Positions 62,513 through 64,000 of a stretch of DNA of 64,000 nt are shown one piece after another. The first letter of the stretch is position 1. Each line of letters begins with the position of its first letter. The position numbers and the translations under genes are program-made. Source of the stretch: Ypsolopha sequella (lineage: Eukaryota; Arthropoda; Insecta; Lepidoptera; Ypsolophidae); the NCBI GenBank assembly GCA_934047225.1, contig OW203991.1, forward strand, positions 1,984,001 through 2,048,000, given 5' to 3'. The notes beneath the pieces are model-generated. The model had not been told where the DNA came from, did no database searches, and saw only the letters and a list, made by a program, of their open reading frames with translations.

Positions 62513-64000
62513 ATAAGAATTGATGGTATATAATAATGTAAAATGTAAACCGTATTTTCTTTGTTCACATTTTAACATAGGTACCTATGATCATAACTGT
62601 GCTATATTTGTTAATTATTCAAGGTGTTTTTAAACGTGGAGCTGATATGGTTGAAATCGCAAAGATTTGGAAAAAAAAAGGAGCCAATGTTTGATTAGAT
62701 ACTTAAATTTTATTATGTACTTTAATGAATTTAACTAATTAATTTTGGTAACAATCACAAAGATTTTTAAGCAAAGGCGTCGCCAGGGTGGCAAGATGAT
62801 ATAAATTTTTAACATAATCTTCTTGGGTTTCTCGCCAATTTTTCGACTGCTTTATTATTAAAATCTAAAAAGTTTTTCGAATCTCTAGAGGGGGACAGCT
62901 ACCATAAGCAAGTAAGATTTCTTTATGAGTTATATTGTCTATATGTTTATTATGTATGATATGAATGTATGTTTGTTTGTAGTAGGTATGTATGTTTGGA
63001 TGTTCCACTACTTCGTCGATTGATAGCTCATTTGTTATAATCGGCTTCAAAGCATTTTAAGTATTGATTTTTTATTAGCTGCGAAACTAAAAGAAGGGAC
63101 AACCCTGCAACAGTAGGTATTTAAGTTTCGTACGGGGCGTGAGTTAAACTACTGTGTACGTTGCAACATAAAAACATAAAAATGTTATTTGCGGTTGGTA
63201 ATTTAATATTTCCATACCAAGTCTCTTTGTTAAGGGTCAAATAACAAGGGCCGCAGTATTTTAACATACAAAATCGATATTTATTGGCAAATAAACACAA
63301 AGAAACATAAAGAAAATTCTAAAATATTACAAATTGCGTGCGGTGCCAGTCGCGGATGACCAAAGACATGTCACAATATATGTTTTTCAACTTAATTATC
63401 TATACAAAATAATAACAACAAATTATTATCTGTTTGTGCAGAATCAACTATGCTACGGGACCTAGTGTTGGAAAAAAGGCGCGAAATGGCAATAAAGTCG
63501 TTTTTTTGTTTAATTGAAAAATATTGCATTTTGGCTGTTTTAATCAACAATAGTAATAGAATATTGTAAGTAAAAATTGCCGTAACCAGTATAGTGTGTT
63601 AATGGAACAAAAGTGCAGGCTGTGCCTTTTCGTGTGTTTTTTCTAACCCAATTGTATTCGCATTATTAGGCTATATTATAGCGCGAAACGATAGGACAGT
63701 GGCTTATACAGGATAAACCTTTCAGATGATCCTCAATAGTAGGAGATACTAAAAAAATTGTGACTAAACAGATACCTATACAATAACTTCAGACATGGCT
63801 GTATGGGCTAAGTTCCTTTTGCCTTTCCACTTGCTGGGAAAATGAAACAAGAAGTTAAATTTTACTTGTGGCAACAAAGTAAAAAAAAAGTCTTTCGGGT
63901 TGCGGATCGACCATTTTTCGATTTCGCAAAACCCTTGTTATTTCGTTTATTTCCCTTCAATCTACCACGTTAGTATAAAGTATATAGTTTAGGGCAGTTT
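62513..64000. other. Right edge, no gene resolved
   Basis: AT-rich. An open piece at 62624-62690 (see THAP entry) is the only possible coding remnant. TATGTATGTTTG simple runs lie at 62950-62998. Nothing else is supported. Confidence 0.4.

Overview
The window looks like nuclear DNA from a moth or butterfly (Lepidoptera). It is AT-rich and gene-poor and packed with transposable-element debris typical of the order: interspersed repeats carrying the GGTTCCGTACC box, elements ending in a CGAAGCCGCGGGC-like tail, a CR1-type LINE whose ORF1 ends in a baculovirus-FP-like domain, TTAA-flanked MITEs, and many fold-back elements. The species cannot be read from the sequence. No rRNA, CRISPR, operon or bacterial signal is present. 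Coding signal survives only as short spliced exons, a few large exons and transposon ORFs.

Layout. 0-6 kb: CpG-rich edge, a 424-bp TTAA-flanked MITE, small MITEs and a 0.6-kb array of an 8-bp unit. 6.2-9.2 kb, minus strand: a previously hidden small gene. It has an ATG exon for a lysine/proline-rich start, a short linker exon, an exon that ends in a stop, and two homologous 117-nt exons that look like a tandem exon duplication. Its introns hold a SINE, a 0.5-kb fold-back element, a LINE tail and a tRNA-derived SINE. 9.2-19.7 kb: SINEs, LINE 3' ends, paired palindromes and several hammerhead-ribozyme-like motifs. 19.7-21.1 kb: an array of a 47-bp unit. 22-32.5 kb: more fold-back elements, LINE corpses, a second TTAA MITE and a palindrome with two divergent tRNA-like heads. 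33-34.5 kb: an array of ~31-bp monomers in ~124-bp higher-order units, split by an 834-bp insertion.

37-54 kb, plus strand: the best ordinary gene. A transmembrane exon (37188-37275) ends in intron phase 1. A 1.1-kb exon (52288-53375) begins in the matching phase and encodes a Ser/Thr-rich tail and the stop codon. I infer one single-pass membrane protein with a ~15-kb intron. The end of the gene, from the last codons through the stop into the 3' UTR, is tandemly repeated four times. The intron carries a TA-flanked MITE, a hAT-like MITE with target duplication, a duplicated GC-rich GGCCGAAGGCC block and a 16-copy, 81-bp array.

55.9-60.6 kb: a near-complete CR1-type LINE with intact ORF1 and ORF2 and no AUG at the start of ORF2. 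62.2-62.5 kb: a CpG-rich promoter-like segment followed by the first coding exon of a THAP-domain protein. The most unusual signals are the exon-duplicated small gene, the recurrent hammerhead-like motifs in separate repeats, the fold-back structures, and the gene whose stop codon and 3' UTR are in tandem copies.
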